Under the pieces are notes generated by a model. It was not told where the DNA came from and searched no databases. It saw nothing but the letters and a program-made list of their open reading frames with translations. A stretch of 64,000 nucleotides of DNA from Triatoma infestans (taxonomy: Eukaryota > Arthropoda > Insecta > Hemiptera > Reduviidae): the NCBI GenBank assembly GCA_011037195.1, contig JAAEAF010002405.1:1-64000 (forward strand), written 5' to 3'. The stretch's first letter is position 1. The number at the start of each line of letters is the position of its first letter. Shown here piece after piece: positions 21,180 through 33,559 of this stretch. The translations under genes were made by a program, and so were the position numbers.

Positions 21180-22975
21180 TGCAAGGATGCAAATATTGAT
21201 TTATGGATGTAAATAATCATATCACTTGTTTAATTCACTGCTCTGGGATTTAACCATTTTATTGTTATTAGTTATACATATCCTTGCTAACATTCATTAT
21301 TCTTATTAGTAAAGATTATTACTTATTACATTTTCCATCCTTGGTTTTTGGAACCCTAAATTAAAGCTGAAAATAATTTTTATAAACTGTCACATGGAAT
21401 GCTTATTTTTTAGATTCTCTCACTTTAGCATTTTGTAAATGTTTTTGTAAGTATCTCGCCAAGGAGCGGTTCTAATTTATATAAAGCAAACTTTCTACAA
21501 AATTTCAAAAATAATCCAGTCTCATGGTCGGACACTATTCGAGGTTAAATCCATTTAGGGTATGTTGTTCACCCTAGTATTTACTCTCGTTGCCATGTCA
21601 TGTCCAATGAATAAAATGCTTGAGTCAGCCCTTTTACCATCTCATCCAACTACAGGGCGTAAGAAAAATAAGGAATGTAATGAATTATATTTAATACCTC
21701 CAACCCAAGGTCGAAGATTGATAAAAACAACTGAAACCCACGCGCAGGGAAAGGCGGAAAGGTGGAATTTTGATGGGTTTTCTCTCTCAGTTTTTCCTTC
21801 TTTTTCTCTTTCAATCTTCCTTAAAAAAGAAAAAAGGTTGTGATGTTTCTATGGCGCTGACGATGCTCCCGGCAGATGAATAATGAAAATCTCCGGTAAG
21901 AATTTTTTAGGTCTGTCGCAGATGCTATGATCATATGGGATTAAAAAAAGAATAGACGAATTGTTCCGATCACACTCTTAGACATCTCTTAAGATTTCCT
22001 AATCAGCCTAATATTAGTTTACAATAAGCATAAATATTTTTTGTCCCACCTAAAAGTGCTTAAATCCCAAATAAGCATTTTTATTCCACCGTTTTATGAA
22101 TTTAATTGAATGATTAAAAACAAAAAAATGCTGGTATCTATTAATTTTGTTCACGTTTCCATAAAAAAAAAACTCTGTTCGAAAATGAACTGGGTGAACT
22201 TGCACAATTTTTTTTTACTTGAAATCCATGTATATGATATTGCTAAATTAAAACTGAAAATAATCTAATGAATAGTAGCTGTGGTAAATTTTTGGTGAAG
22301 AAGGGGTGAGCCTTTGGAAATCTCTACAATTAAGTTTGAACGGCTCTGGTCAAGTGATTTACTCGGCGGAGAAGGTCAGTAATTAATTCATTTGGGGAAC
22401 CACCTTTGGGTGGTAACTCTTCTCATGTCATTGTCAGTCATAGTATTTACTTGTTGCAGAAGCAATTTGCAACTGCGGTTTTAAATTCCAATAAAGCAAT
22501 AAAAAATAAAAAAGATAATTTTTTATTCAGAGGAAATAAACACTAATAATTTATTCCAAATGAAATCATAAATGATGCCAGCAATAATCACCTCACTTGT
22601 CACTCATTGGACATCAGGCGCCCCACTTTAATTTGTATTGGAATAATTATAAATTTATTTATAAACTTTACACATAAAAGAATCACGTTGTTATAGGTTT
22701 CTTCTTTAATGACGAATTAATAATAAATTGATTGATTGATTGAAGTGAAATGATAAGATAAGTTGATATTTTGCCGCTTTGCAATTCAGTAAATATTGTT
22801 TTGCTGGTGTAAAGGAGTTCAACGGCCATTGTTAGGAATAGATTAAAGACACACACATTACCTGCCTTTATCAGATATATCACGTGAATAAACAATTCAC
22901 AGCATTGAACCAAACTATTGAATAACATTATTACATATTTATTCAACGTGCTTCAATAAAATAACAGACAAAGCG
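21180..22975. other. AT-rich spacer, no gene recognised
   Basis: A 93-residue frame at 21562-21843 begins with a hydrophobic stretch but shows no family motif and lies in simple sequence at its end; I do not call it a gene. The rest is low-complexity. Confidence 0.45.
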
Positions 22976-22979
22976 AAAC

Positions 22980-23110
22980 CAAGTAAATAGAGGTATATAG
23001 TTTGGTCTGCTATGGTAATATGTGCCCTGTAAAGGTTCGATTCTCCAGCAGAACCTTGGATCTATGTGGTGAAAGTTAATTAGAGAAATACTCGTAGATA
23101 GTACAGAATG
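22980..23110 (+). mobile_element. Possible degraded tRNA-derived repeat
   Basis: A B box-like GGTTCGATTCTCC at 23035 is followed by AGAACCTTGGATC, resembling the unit at 50647 (GGTTCGATTCCC ... AAGCCTTGGAT). The A box is not convincing (GTATATAGTTTGGTCTG). Confidence 0.35.
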
Positions 23111-23114
23111 TTGA

Positions 23115-25850
23115 ACATTCATCTACAACTCTAAATTGTTAGTTGGATGCAAAACCCGCCTGAAATAATAGGTAGTATTTTAATTTACATATTTGTGTCA
23201 TCGGAATCCCGGAACTTATTAGAATCCTAAGATTTTCAGCATTCTAGCCACAGCCTATTTCACCATACCGAAACTTTATTAAACCCCCAGGTATTTATGT
23301 GGATGTTAAAAAAAAAGTGTTAGTTTACGATGTGTTTATTATGTTCTTTTTAAATAAACAGCTTCTTTTTTTTTTACCAGTGATTACCCAATCAGATAAA
23401 AAGTTTTTCCTAGGTGTTACACTTAGAACTCAGTGACAAGTTACTCCACAGATTCCTTTTCAATTGTTTCCAATTCTTCTAACTTTTCACTTCAATAAGT
23501 TGTAGTCTTTATTAGCTGCATGATCAGTACTTCAAAACTTGAACTTTTTACTCTTTTTTTTTTTTCATTTTTTACCAAGCACTTAAAGTTTTCTACGTAA
23601 CACATTAAAAACTTAGCAAATGTTAAGCACTCCATAGAAAAAAAGTTTTAATACGATTCTTGGATGAATTTTATTGGTTGAAAAAGTATGTTAGTATATG
23701 TTAACTGAAAAAATAATGTAGTGATATTAGAAAAATAAAAATTTTGCGCCTATTTTTGTGAAAAATTAAATAATACTCCTTTAGCGTGATTCCGGCAAGT
23801 TGATTTTTAAACATACTATAGTCCATAACAAAAGTTATTTGCGGTTTTCAAATTTCCTCAGAAAAGTATTCTTTGACATATTCTTTTCATTATATACACT
23901 TCAGATCTTCCAACTAATCCTCAAACCATAACATTCACGTACATAGCAGAGCACACAGCTAACGCCTCTCCTCATTCTGACCCAGCCAGTCCAATCAACC
24001 CACATCTTACAGTAATACCTAAATTCTTTAAAAAAAATTTCATTGGTGAAACATGAAAGTACATGTCAAGAAATACCAAAACTTAACCTTCACTCTCAGA
24101 CATGCTTTTGTCCTCCGGTTTGCTTAAATCAGACAATACTGCCATGCTATAACACTGTACGATACCTATTATTTGCTGTAAGTGATAAACATCTAACTAT
24201 AAAACCACATAAACGACTCAAAATGACAAGAGCTCAAAAAAAACATTAATTACTATCTGCTGGCAAAACTAATTGACATTAATTAATTGCAAATCTGAGC
24301 TGAAATTAAATAACAATATACTGATGTATAACTCGTCACTGAAACCGGCTTGGACTCGACGGGACTCGAGGGTTCAGCCAAGCATTCCTATATCTATCGT
24401 CTCCAAATGTTACAATAAAAAATACTACATAAAATCAATACACCATATTATGTCTCTAATAGAAGTCTACACTCCCCATCCTAAAAGTACCATTCGTACA
24501 TAATTTAATTTTGGCTCGTTTCAAAAAATTTCATTTTCTCATTTCCATTCGCCCTAATACTCTAATAGTTCAGATCACTTCTACACCATGATTCTCACAC
24601 CCGTTATCTTCCCTAATAACATAATCCTGTCTTTTGTAAGGAAAGTTAATTTTTGGGTGTCCTGGGAGTTGAATGGATAATGAAATATTATTTTGAATTG
24701 AGATTTATTACTTTCAAAATATTGTTTACTGTATAATGTAGGGGGGGTGGGGATTAAATATGTGAAATTGAAGAAAATCCATTTTTTTTTTTCAAATCCT
24801 ACTAGCGGGCTGGAGCTCGCTCAGCCCTGCCCGTACACAGAATACCAACTTATAATATCAGCCAAATCCATAGATACATGAGCAAATAATTTATATCCGG
24901 CAGACATTCCTAGACTATAAACAACTGCGCAAAACATCGGCTATATACAATATTTACATTTCCTAAACTATTTAAAAAACAAACCAACTCCCCTATATTC
25001 GATATTCCAGGGGAGCCTCAATTAAACTAACCTAATATACTAATACTATTAGTATACGAGTAGGTGTTCAAGTATACGAGTAAACAATTTCAAGGTGTTC
25101 ACAGTTAAACCTATTTAGAATACACAATTTTGAGTAGATTAGATTACAAGTATTCATTAGCCATATTAGAGTAGAGGGGGTGAATTTAAATTTTTTTTTG
25201 CTTGCAAAAATAATTAAGGCCTTTCTATTGAAATGTTATTAATCTAAAATTATATTTAATAAAACTTAATTGCAACAATAATATTGTAAATATTTTAAAC
25301 AACTTCTAATCTTTTCTAGTTCTTATTCCAAAAGACACGCTAGGGGATGTAATGTCAAAAATCAATAAATTTAGATAAATTTTTTTTTCGTTTTTAATTC
25401 AATAAAAATTTCTTATTGTCTGTTTACAATAAAATGCCTACGCATCAGTTTTTATGATAAAAAAAAAATAATAATTTAGAAAAATTCGAATACAGTAGTA
25501 GTAAAATCTGTGTTAGCTGAGCTAGCAAATTCATTGCACCTCCTAGAGAGCATATTGGCTGAGCACTCCCTGGAGAACTGATAACATCCACCCGGTGAAC
25601 CCCCTAGTGTAACCCTTCCAGCTCTAACAGTTCACTTAGTATGCATGAAAAGTTTCATCTTCAGGTTTCATGCTCTTACCAACATCAAACATCAAACACT
25701 CTAGTATTACTTTTTCATATATATATATATATATATATATAATACTCTACTTTTATTATTATTACTTTCCTCAATAAAAAGAATATTTTCCATTTACTTG
25801 TAATAAGAATAAATTTTGAAAAAAATTAATTAAAAAAAAAAAATTATTTT
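23115..25850. other. Gene-free stretch with (TA)n microsatellite
   Basis: AT-rich DNA with a TA tract at about 25717-25741. A 68-residue frame at 24043-24249 and a 76-residue frame at 24273-24503 lack motifs. At 24800-24835 the word CTACTAGCGGGCTGGAGCTC is GC-rich and follows a T run, which may be an old retroelement edge. Nothing further is supported. Confidence 0.45.
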
Positions 25851-25854
25851 CTTT

Positions 25855-26560
25855 TCTCTTACAGCTATAAGAGAAAGTAATGCAATCGTATCAAGTTTTC
25901 AAAATTGGGTTTCACCGGAAATACTGTTTTTATTTTTTGGAGGTCTTCTTAGTCAGAAAAAGTGGTTTTTAGAAAATGATTTGTGTGTCTGTGTAGGGGA
26001 GCAGCATATTATTATTATTTTAATGGTGATATGCATTGCGACCTGAAAGATCTATTCTGCCCTTCCGGATTTTCTCAGTGTAGGCCTCTGAGCAGTGTTC
26101 TCTAGCTGCAGAGTACACTGTCCATCACCGTACAGAGGCTTCTACGAAGAGAAAATCTACGGGGCAGCAAGCTGGATTCGAACGCGGCACCTCCGCGTTG
26201 TTTGTCCAGCGCTCTACCACTGAGCTAATCCCTTCCTTCACCCTTGGCTTACACCTATTAACTAGGAACGGCGACCTTAGTATGTGTACTGTGTTTGTCC
26301 TTGCCCATAAAGGGTAGAGTATAGTTCAAGTGTATTGTGTAATGTTCTGACGAAGTGCATGGAATATTGAGCTGTGGTAACCCGTGAGGTCGTTTACTCC
26401 CCAAATAACTGCATGCAACACATATCCGTTGCGGACATAACTCAAAATAGGAAAATTAGTATACTTTAGAAGTATTTATAGAATACCGAATTTAAAGTAA
26501 TCGGTTAACGAGAGGACGTACGAGACTCTACAGAATAGGTTTTTTTTAAATTTTTGGAAC
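25855..26560 (+). repeat. Family X copy split by an insertion
   Basis: The X 5' end runs 25855-25998: TCTTACAGCTATAAGAGAAA, GCAATCGTATCAAG, TTTCACCGGAAATACTG and a short GT word. X sequence resumes near 26435 with GGACATAACTCAAAATAGGA, which in other copies follows the GT tract. The 430-bp interval holds a minus-strand SINE (26006-26238) and about 190 bp of unrecognised sequence. Confidence 0.6.
26006..26238 (-). mobile_element. SINE with second tail type (minus strand)
   Basis: Reading the minus strand: head GGGATTAGCTCAGTGGTAGA (A box) and GCGTTCGAATCC (B box), the body with a GTACACTGTCC word, then a tail with ATCTTTCAGGTCGCAATGCA and ATT repeats (26006-26020). The tail is unlike that of family A and matches 44258-44502. 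The head is also closer to a tRNA consensus than in family A. Confidence 0.82.
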
Positions 26561-26639
26561 TTCCTGAAAACTTCTAGAGAGAGTTCCAAAAACTTTTAGA
26601 GGGTTTTTCAGAGTCTGTCAGTTATGTTGAAAGTTAAAC

Positions 26640-27540
26640 TGCACAAGTTCTGTTGGCAAAGAATAGTGGGCAAAAGTTTAATCTTTTTCCAAGACAAGCT
26701 GTGCTAGCACCAAGCAGGTCAACAATACTACCACTACCATAGCTCTGGAAATCTTAATCATTCTGCAGTCCTAAATCTACATAAAAGATTTTGGTCAGTG
26801 AGTTGACCCACTGAAACAAGCGCTGCCATTATTAGGCGACATCCTCTGTTCATCAAAAGATTTATGATGAAATTGTATCGGACTTATTCACGGCATGCAA
26901 ACACTGCTTGAGTCTTGCCCACAACTTTAGATATAATTTGTAAATTTCAAATTTTAGGCAGATTACAAAGCACCCGATAATCAGCTGTAATGTTGATACT
27001 ATGTGATATACCGATGACTCAATCGGCAAGGTGACTCACACTTAAGAATGCTTTGGCAGAAGGCTAGTTAGTCCTTCAAGCGGTAGTATTATGATAACAG
27101 ATAATTTTCATTTACCCCAAAAACGATAGCGAAATCTTGCTTTCCAATTTGAGTCTGGTTGCAAATCTAAAAGCTATCCTGGTTGCAGAGAAATCAGATG
27201 AATTGGCTGGAGAAGGCTAAAATAGACATTTACAGTTACGAAACAATCTTGATGGCCTTGGTTCACTTGAAACCAGTAGAAAAGTGAAGGAATACCGCTG
27301 GCTAAATAAGGCTAAAGTATTTATAAGGAAAAGCTTATGGCAGACTAGCTTTAAAGGTTATTGGTCTGTTGATCAAAATTAGGAAATATGAGCCTATTCG
27401 GTCTAGATGATAGTGGTTATTGCTTGATTTTGCTTGACTGAGGGGGAGAGACGCTCGATCTCCTCTGCCGTTGCGGAATTACGGGTGGATGGGAACTGTT
27501 ACCCACTTTTAATATGCAATTCTTTTCTATTAAATATGGG
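26640..27540 (+). pseudogene. Possible R1-like LINE ruin
   Basis: Weak evidence: YTDDS near 27010 in place of the RNase H YTDGS, and AEKSDELAGEG near 27197 in place of the NEKADELAREG word, 190 bases apart in different frames with the middle part shortened. GC content is higher than around it. No reverse transcriptase motif is visible. It could also be chance similarity. Confidence 0.3.
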
Positions 27541-28257
27541 ATTTCAAGACCTAAGTGTATGATTGATAAAATGGACTATATTTCTCAGAATTTAACTGAA
27601 ATGATTGGTTATTTTAGAGCCCGCTTGCCTTATAGTCCTATTTTCCGATGTTTTGTTAATTGTTTATAAATACAGCAATCTCTCGACATTAGGGATTTTG
27701 AGATTCGCGAGTTTCGGTTACTCGCGAATTGATAAATGTGTTTGTTTTCTATATTCGCGAATTTACGGAGCTTAAAGGAAATCCCAAAATTTATGGTTCA
27801 AAATACTTGTAATGTTTTGTACGTATATTATTTTTCTTAATGTGTTTTTGACTGACCTGTTTATATCTGCTAGTTTTGATCATTTTAACAAATATGTACC
27901 AAACAAATAATATACACAACAAAATACTATAAAAATAATATACAAACAAATAATATATACAAATAATAAACCAAACAAAATGTTTTTTATTATGTAAACT
28001 ATTTTATTTTATCACATACACATATGTACTACTTTTTAGTTGTTTACTTCAAAGAACAACGCCCGCCGCATAAAGAACAAAAAAAGATACACACCTGTAG
28101 AGTAATCAGAGTTTAAAGTTTAAACATATAATTTTTAGTCAGTTCTTAATTCGCTGTTAGTTCCAATGGCCCGATCTGGTGAAAAGTCCCTCAGTTTCAA
28201 CAGTTCATATGCTATTTGAGGAAATTGTTGAAATAGCTCAACAAACGTTTCATAGAC

Positions 28258-28413
28258 TTGAAAAACGACGGTATAAAGGAGCTATTGAATTCTCACAATG
28301 AAGATTTAAATGAAAATGATTTAGCAGAAATTCTTGCCCAGAATGAGATTGAAGATATTCAGCAAGAAGATGATGAGGACCATAAATCGGAAATTAAGTT
28401 ATCCGATTTTTAA
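28258..28413 (+). pseudogene. Tigger-like transposase C-terminal fragment
   Basis: An open frame of 51 residues: it begins LKNDGIKELLNSHNEDL, continues with NENDLAEILAQNE and an acidic stretch (QQEDDEDHKSE), and stops at 28411. Acidic, leucine-spaced C-termini of this kind, with a word like EDLTNEDL, are usual in pogo/Tigger transposases. After the LTR a further piece (29250-29360) reads YEVSPSS...YKSKAKIITDFF, resembling the ITDFF ending of the family. Stops separate the parts. Confidence 0.65.
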
Positions 28414-28478
28414 TAATAAAGCTTCATCGAGCGTTGATCGCTCGATATAAGGATCTTTGATCCCGATATTCAAAGAAG

Positions 28479-29234
28479 TGTAATGTGATAACAAGAAGGA
28501 AAAGATATAATTTTTAAATTATAAAAATTATAACTAGTGGTGCCAGCCAGTCGCTATTATTCAGTTCAAGAGCCGCGGTCAGTGCACGGTCAAAGGGACC
28601 GCCAAAGACACACCGCTAAAACCCTTTCAACAAGAACCCTTTCAAAAGGGTCATTATACAGTCAGTGTACAGAAGTCACCTGACCGATATACAAGGGACA
28701 ACAAACACTCAAAAGACCACCTGGCTACAGTCTTTTGATAACCGCCACCATCTCTCGCCTCACTGGTCACCGACCTATTCAAGACCTAGGGTCAACACAC
28801 GGCAAGAGATGTTTTAGTGTGACTCGTAATTACACACCTGTCAATGTGTGAGTAATGCCAGTATAAACGTCTCTTCACCAGAGGGGGGATCAGTATATCA
28901 TCAGTATTTTATCAGCGTTTCATCAGGGATTCTACCAGTCATATATGGCATCAATCTACACATCAGTCATACATCGCGAGCGCGTCCCTATATCTAAGGT
29001 TTTAAACATACTTTATTCATCAATCATTTATAGTTGTGCATCTTAGTTACCATTTCAATCATTTTAAATTAATTGTAGTTTTATCTTTTCAAACATTTAA
29101 ATTATTGTTAAAATATAGTCTATTTTCGTAAATTAGTAGTTTATATTTTGAGTAAAAACTCTCTAAAAATCTCTAACTAACTCCCAACCATTCATCGCAT
29201 CATAACCCTCTTCAAGACATCTGATTCCAATACA
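28479..29234 (+). mobile_element. Solo LTR, copy 3, inside the Tigger element
   Basis: A 756-bp block from TGTAATGTGATAAC to CTGATTCCAATACA, flanked by GAAG on both sides (28475-28478, 29235-29238), a perfect 4-bp target duplication. It shares with copies 1 and 2 the words CACTGGTCACCGACCTA, GCGCGTCCCTATAT, AGTTGTGCATCTTAGTT and CCCTCTTCAAGACAT. A TATA box (TATAAA, 28862-28867) is well placed after GTGTGAGTAATGCCA. It is longer than copy 1 because of extra short repeats (ATCAGT-type words at 28890-28970). No internal region is present. Confidence 0.9.
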
Positions 29235-29654
29235 GAAGCATTCACTTTCAAAGAAAGATAGAGGAGGCAATGTTATGCCATACTATGAAGTATCCCCAAG
29301 TAGCTAGGTATAAAAGTAAAGCAAAAATCATTACTGATTTTTTCCCACATCAAAAAATACGGACGTAGATACGTAGTTACCTAAAACCGAATGTGAAATT
29401 ACATTTCATTATTATTATTACTTTTATTTTTTTAATGATTTTGATTATTATATATTTATTTATTAAATAATTAATCATTTATTTAGTTCACATATAAATA
29501 TACAGCTATAAACGTTACTATTTAAATATAGTTTTAGTTTTTTATTTTTAACTTAAGAACATAACCCCCTCTTCATCATTGAATATAGTTTTCAACATTC
29601 GCAAATGTTTTTGAGAACATAAACCTCGCGAATGACGATGGATTATTGTATATG

Positions 29655-31330
29655 CGTTATTTAGGCCTGGCGGAAATGTTTTAATATGTAAATTTTTAGT
29701 TCAATATATATTGGAGCATTTCAGAAAGTTTTCTAAATTAATTGAGAAGAATAGTTTATCAATTTTTTGGTTTTTCTTTAAACTAATCTATAGGGTTTTT
29801 GATATTTAATTTTATTTCATTTTTTCAACAATGATTTAAACGTTTTAAATGATGTAGGATTAGTTACGTATTATGGTTAGCAAACTAAAATTAACTTTTG
29901 AAGCTAAAATAGATTAGAAACTTAAATTTTGAAACATTTTGGAGTTGTGACATTAGATGTTTTGAATTATTTCCACTGTTTTAATAAAACAGCATTTTTA
30001 AATAAAGTCAGACAATTTCAATATTTGCTCATGTAACTTCCGGTGACAGCAAAAAAAAAAAAAAAAAAAAAATCATTCATTATTAATTACTTATTTTCAT
30101 TTAACAATGAATATTCAAATAATTGCAAAATGTATGCAAACATCAATTATTTATTTACATATTACATTAACATTTTTATGCACTCTTTTCCTGGCAAAAA
30201 GGAAATGAAGATAGTAAATAAATAAATAAAAAAAAAACACTGCTATATTTCAGAAAAACAAAAGAAACTTCATCACAATGTCGTATTATAATTTTAACAC
30301 TTTTTATTCTTTCAAACAAGCGATAAGAAATAAAGGTATACTTTTTGTGGTATACCATAACAATAGCTTATGAAGGGGATAATACATTCTGCTGTCACAG
30401 ATGAATGAACCGGTAGAAGGAAAGATTTCGTCGAAAATAGGATTGTACGATTATGGGGGGCTATCATTCGGAGGGTAGAAGAACACTGTGAAATTAAACG
30501 CTTTCAACTGGCATATTACACACAAAGCATCATCAACTCTCTCACAAATCGTACTTATCTCTTGTACAGCTTCAGGTATTCAGGAGTGTAGTAAACTGGG
30601 AAATGTTCTTTGTGTCGGCTAAACAGGTGCATCCAAGGATTGCTAAGAGAAATGAGAATGTATGGAGTTAGGCAAGAAGGAAATGTTGAAAAGGAAGAAG
30701 ATATATATATATAGGATTGCCAGGAGATGACTTGTGAAATCAGACGTGTCTAGTAGATAAGTTTGGAGGGGGAAATATTGCAGCGGGTAGAAACCAGCAG
30801 CTATTCAAGTCCTTATCTTTCTACCCTATCTTCATCCAAATAGAAATTCTGAATGTATGGCAATTCTCTCCCTCTTTTACTGAATATAACATGATGAAAA
30901 GAAATTACAATAAAAAACCATATTATTTATATCTCTTACTGGATATATATATATATATTTCTAAAATATTATTCTAAATAATATTTTTGAATAATATCTG
31001 AAGAGTATACTTTCTCTACAAAAGTAGATAATTTTATATTAGCTCAGCACAACAGCACAATTCTACAATACCAAAAAATATCTGGTACGAAACACTCATA
31101 CAACTTTCTACAAGATTTAAGCAACAAATTTTCTCTACAATATAATTTTTTAATAAATGCTAAATTGTCTACAATTATATCAATTGGAGAATATAAACGT
31201 AATAAAATGACTTTTTTTGAAGAAACCATACACTTCCCCTCCCCCCGCGAACACAACTTCTTTAAATAAACTTTCGCGGTTAAAAGTTCCCAACAGAATT
31301 AATAGATCTCTGTATCTCATAGTGTAATAA
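29655..31330. other. Gene-free stretch
   Basis: AT-rich DNA with an A run at 30050-30071 and a short TA tract near 30946. A GC-richer part at 30365-30860 has no open frame or motif that I recognise. Confidence 0.45.
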
Positions 31331-31336
31331 AAATCT

Positions 31337-32535
31337 GTTGTGAAACACTCACACAACTTTATCTTATTCCAGTTTTCATAATTGTAATTACCAAAGTTTA
31401 GTGTAACAAATTTAATGAAATTCGTCGAAAATTGAAAAAAAAACTGTTCAGTAAAAGTGCACTTCCGGTTAATTAATTTTCTTGAAACTAGGAATTTTGG
31501 CCATCTATTTATTTCTAATTAATTTTGTTCGGATGGTAGAATTGTATAATCAACTATGATAGCCCATTAGAAAAAAACAAAAAAACATTACCCCACCACT
31601 GCCTCAAAAGCCCCTTTAAAGGACTTCACCAGGAGAAATGTTTCAAATAAACGTTATAGCTCTTTATATGTGTAGTTCACATTTCTAGTTTAAAGAAAAT
31701 CTTTGGAACCGTTTTCGAGAAAAAAAAAAAAATAGATAACTGAGGAATACATTTCAGTAAAAATGCACTTCCGGTCATCCAATTTTTGTCAAACTCGAAA
31801 TTTCAGCAACACATTTAATTTTTAATTAATATATTTAAATGACAGAATTTTATAGTAAACTGAAATAGCACTTAAGTGGAAAACCTACCCCCACCCCTTC
31901 CCAAAAAGTGCCCTTAAATTAATTTTCCCAGAGAAATGTTTTAAAAAAGTTGTAGATCTTAGCATGTGTAGTTGATATAAAAAGTTTGAAAAAAAAATCG
32001 TGGAAGCCATTTTTGAGAAAGTTTCAAGGAAGTAAAAAAAAAAAAACAGAAAACTGAAAAATATTTTTCAGTAAAAACGCACTTCCGGTGTTCTGATTTT
32101 CTTCAAACTCAGAATTTCAACAACATATTTAATTCTAATTAATATTATTTAGCTGATAGAATTGGGTAATGAAATTGTGAATAGCACTTTAGAGGACAAC
32201 CAACCCACCCAAAACCCCCTCCCCCAAAAGTGCCCTTAAATGCATTTTCCCGGAAAAATGTTTCAAATAAAAATTGTAGCTCTTTGTATATGTGGTTCAT
32301 ATACCATGTTTAAAGAAACTCGTTCGAGCCATTTTGGAAAAAAAAAAAAAATTTAGTAAAGTGGTACTTCCGGTTCAGGAAGCACACACACACACACACA
32401 CACACATACACACACAGACCATTTGCATAAAAACCGACTTTTTTGGACTCAGGGGAAGCTGCTCAAAGCGGATCAATTTTCCGGTGAAAACTCGATATCG
32501 AAAATTTGTGTCATCTATTACTAACTAGCTTCGCT
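31337..32535 (-). repeat. Family X, long minus-strand copy
   Basis: In plus order it starts with TGTGAAACACTCACACAACT (the X 3' end reversed), then carries at least three modules, each with words such as GCACTTCCGGT, CAAATAAACGTTATAGCTCT, AAGAAAATCTTTGGAACCGT and CACCCC-rich TTAGAGG-type stretches. It ends with a (CA)n tract at 32383-32414, GGACTCAGGGGAAGCTG, TTTTCCGGTGAAAACTCG and AGGAGTAAGAGAAAGTA. Length about 1.2 kb. It is the most complete minus-strand copy and agrees with 12650-13668 over its whole length. Confidence 0.8.
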
Positions 32536-32539
32536 GCTA

Positions 32540-33120
32540 TACTAGGAGTAAGAGAAAGTAATAAAATTAATGAAATCCGTCGGTATTTTTATTGGATAAA
32601 ATCGTTGAAAACTTAAATAACTTCCGTAAAATCACACTTCCGTTCAATTGATTTGCTTCCAATTCAGAATTTTTTTGTCAACATATTTAATTCTAATTAA
32701 TATTATTTAAATGAGAGAATTGTATAATAAACTAAAAATAGCAGTTTAGTGGAAAATATAACCCCACCCTCTCCCAAAAACCATTTTAAATAAATTCTTC
32801 CGGAGAAAGGTCTTAAATTGCAACAAAACTGAAAAATTTATTTATTAAAATGATACTTTCGGTGGAGGAATTTTGACAGGAAAGTTTCTGTCAAAATTCC
32901 AAGGTGATACTCCATAATGGAATATAGATTTTGAACGTCCTGCAATGTTTTCGTTTTTGAGCTATAGTGTTTCCCTACACACACACACACACATATAGAT
33001 CATTTTCTAAGAACCACTTTTTTTGAACTCACGAACCTCAAGCTCTTATATCTACGGTGAAAACCTATGAAAATTTGATAAGATAACAATACTTCATGTA
33101 TGAAACACTTAAACAACTTT
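32540..33120 (-). repeat. Family X, second adjoining copy
   Basis: Follows directly on the previous copy and repeats part of the order: AACTTCCGTAAAATCACACT, CCACCCTCTCCCAAAAACC, GATACTTTCGGTGGAGGAAT, a short CA tract (32979-32993), ACTCACGAACCTCAAGCTCT and, at the end, TATGAAACACTTAAACAACT, the X 3' terminus word. A perfect 13-bp hairpin lies inside at 32867-32900. Confidence 0.65.
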
Positions 33121-33124
33121 TCTT

Positions 33125-33555
33125 ATTACCATGAAGGCACATCACAGGTCAGATTAGTGCTTTGCAAACCGCCAGGATTGCCAAAATCGTATCTTCAAAC
33201 GAAGCCAACCAAGGGTTGGGGATAAAGTATCGTAAGATATATTTCCCCTACCACAGATGTCTATAATGAAGGAAAAAAAGGACAATGGAAGCCCCATTCT
33301 ATCACCATCATCTTCAAGAGCACACCAGCCAATAACAAACATTCCAGCACTTGCCTATCTCTCATTTAGTTTTCTCTCCCCGCCTCATAAAATCTTAATT
33401 AAGTCAGGTCCTTAAAATTATAAGTGTATATATATTAATTATAGTGCAACAATCATAACATTTAGTTATTAATAATTATAAACCCCTGAAACTTCTACTA
33501 CACTTCTAACAAATTTTAATAGCAGTAATTTTTTTTTTTTTTGACAATTAACATT
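33125..33555. other. Spacer, no gene recognised
   Basis: No motif is visible in either strand; a 62-residue minus frame at 33154-33342 has no support. Confidence 0.45.
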
Positions 33556-33559
33556 CCAA

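Larger units (their letters stand above)
27673..29648 (+). mobile_element. Tigger/pogo-type DNA transposon with nested LTR
   Basis: The ends are imperfect inverted repeats: CAGCAATCTCTCGACATTAG at the left and, reversed, CAATAATCCATCGTCATTCG at the right, each next to a TA dinucleotide (27671-27672, 29649-29650), the target site of Tc1/mariner-superfamily elements. Inside are coding remains of a Tigger-like transposase C-terminus (see 28258). A solo LTR interrupts it at 28479-29234, so the transposon itself is about 1.2 kb and internally deleted. The N-terminal DNA-binding and most of the DDE region are not visible, so it cannot transpose by its own product. Confidence 0.75.

Noticed and set aside
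21562..21843. 93-residue frame with a possible signal-like start
   Set aside because: No conserved motif, no splice or promoter evidence and a simple-sequence end; could be chance.
24800..24840. GC-rich word CTACTAGCGGGCTGGAGCTC after a T run, perhaps a reversed retroelement end
   Set aside because: No coding part, no partner copy in the window and no target duplication could be identified.
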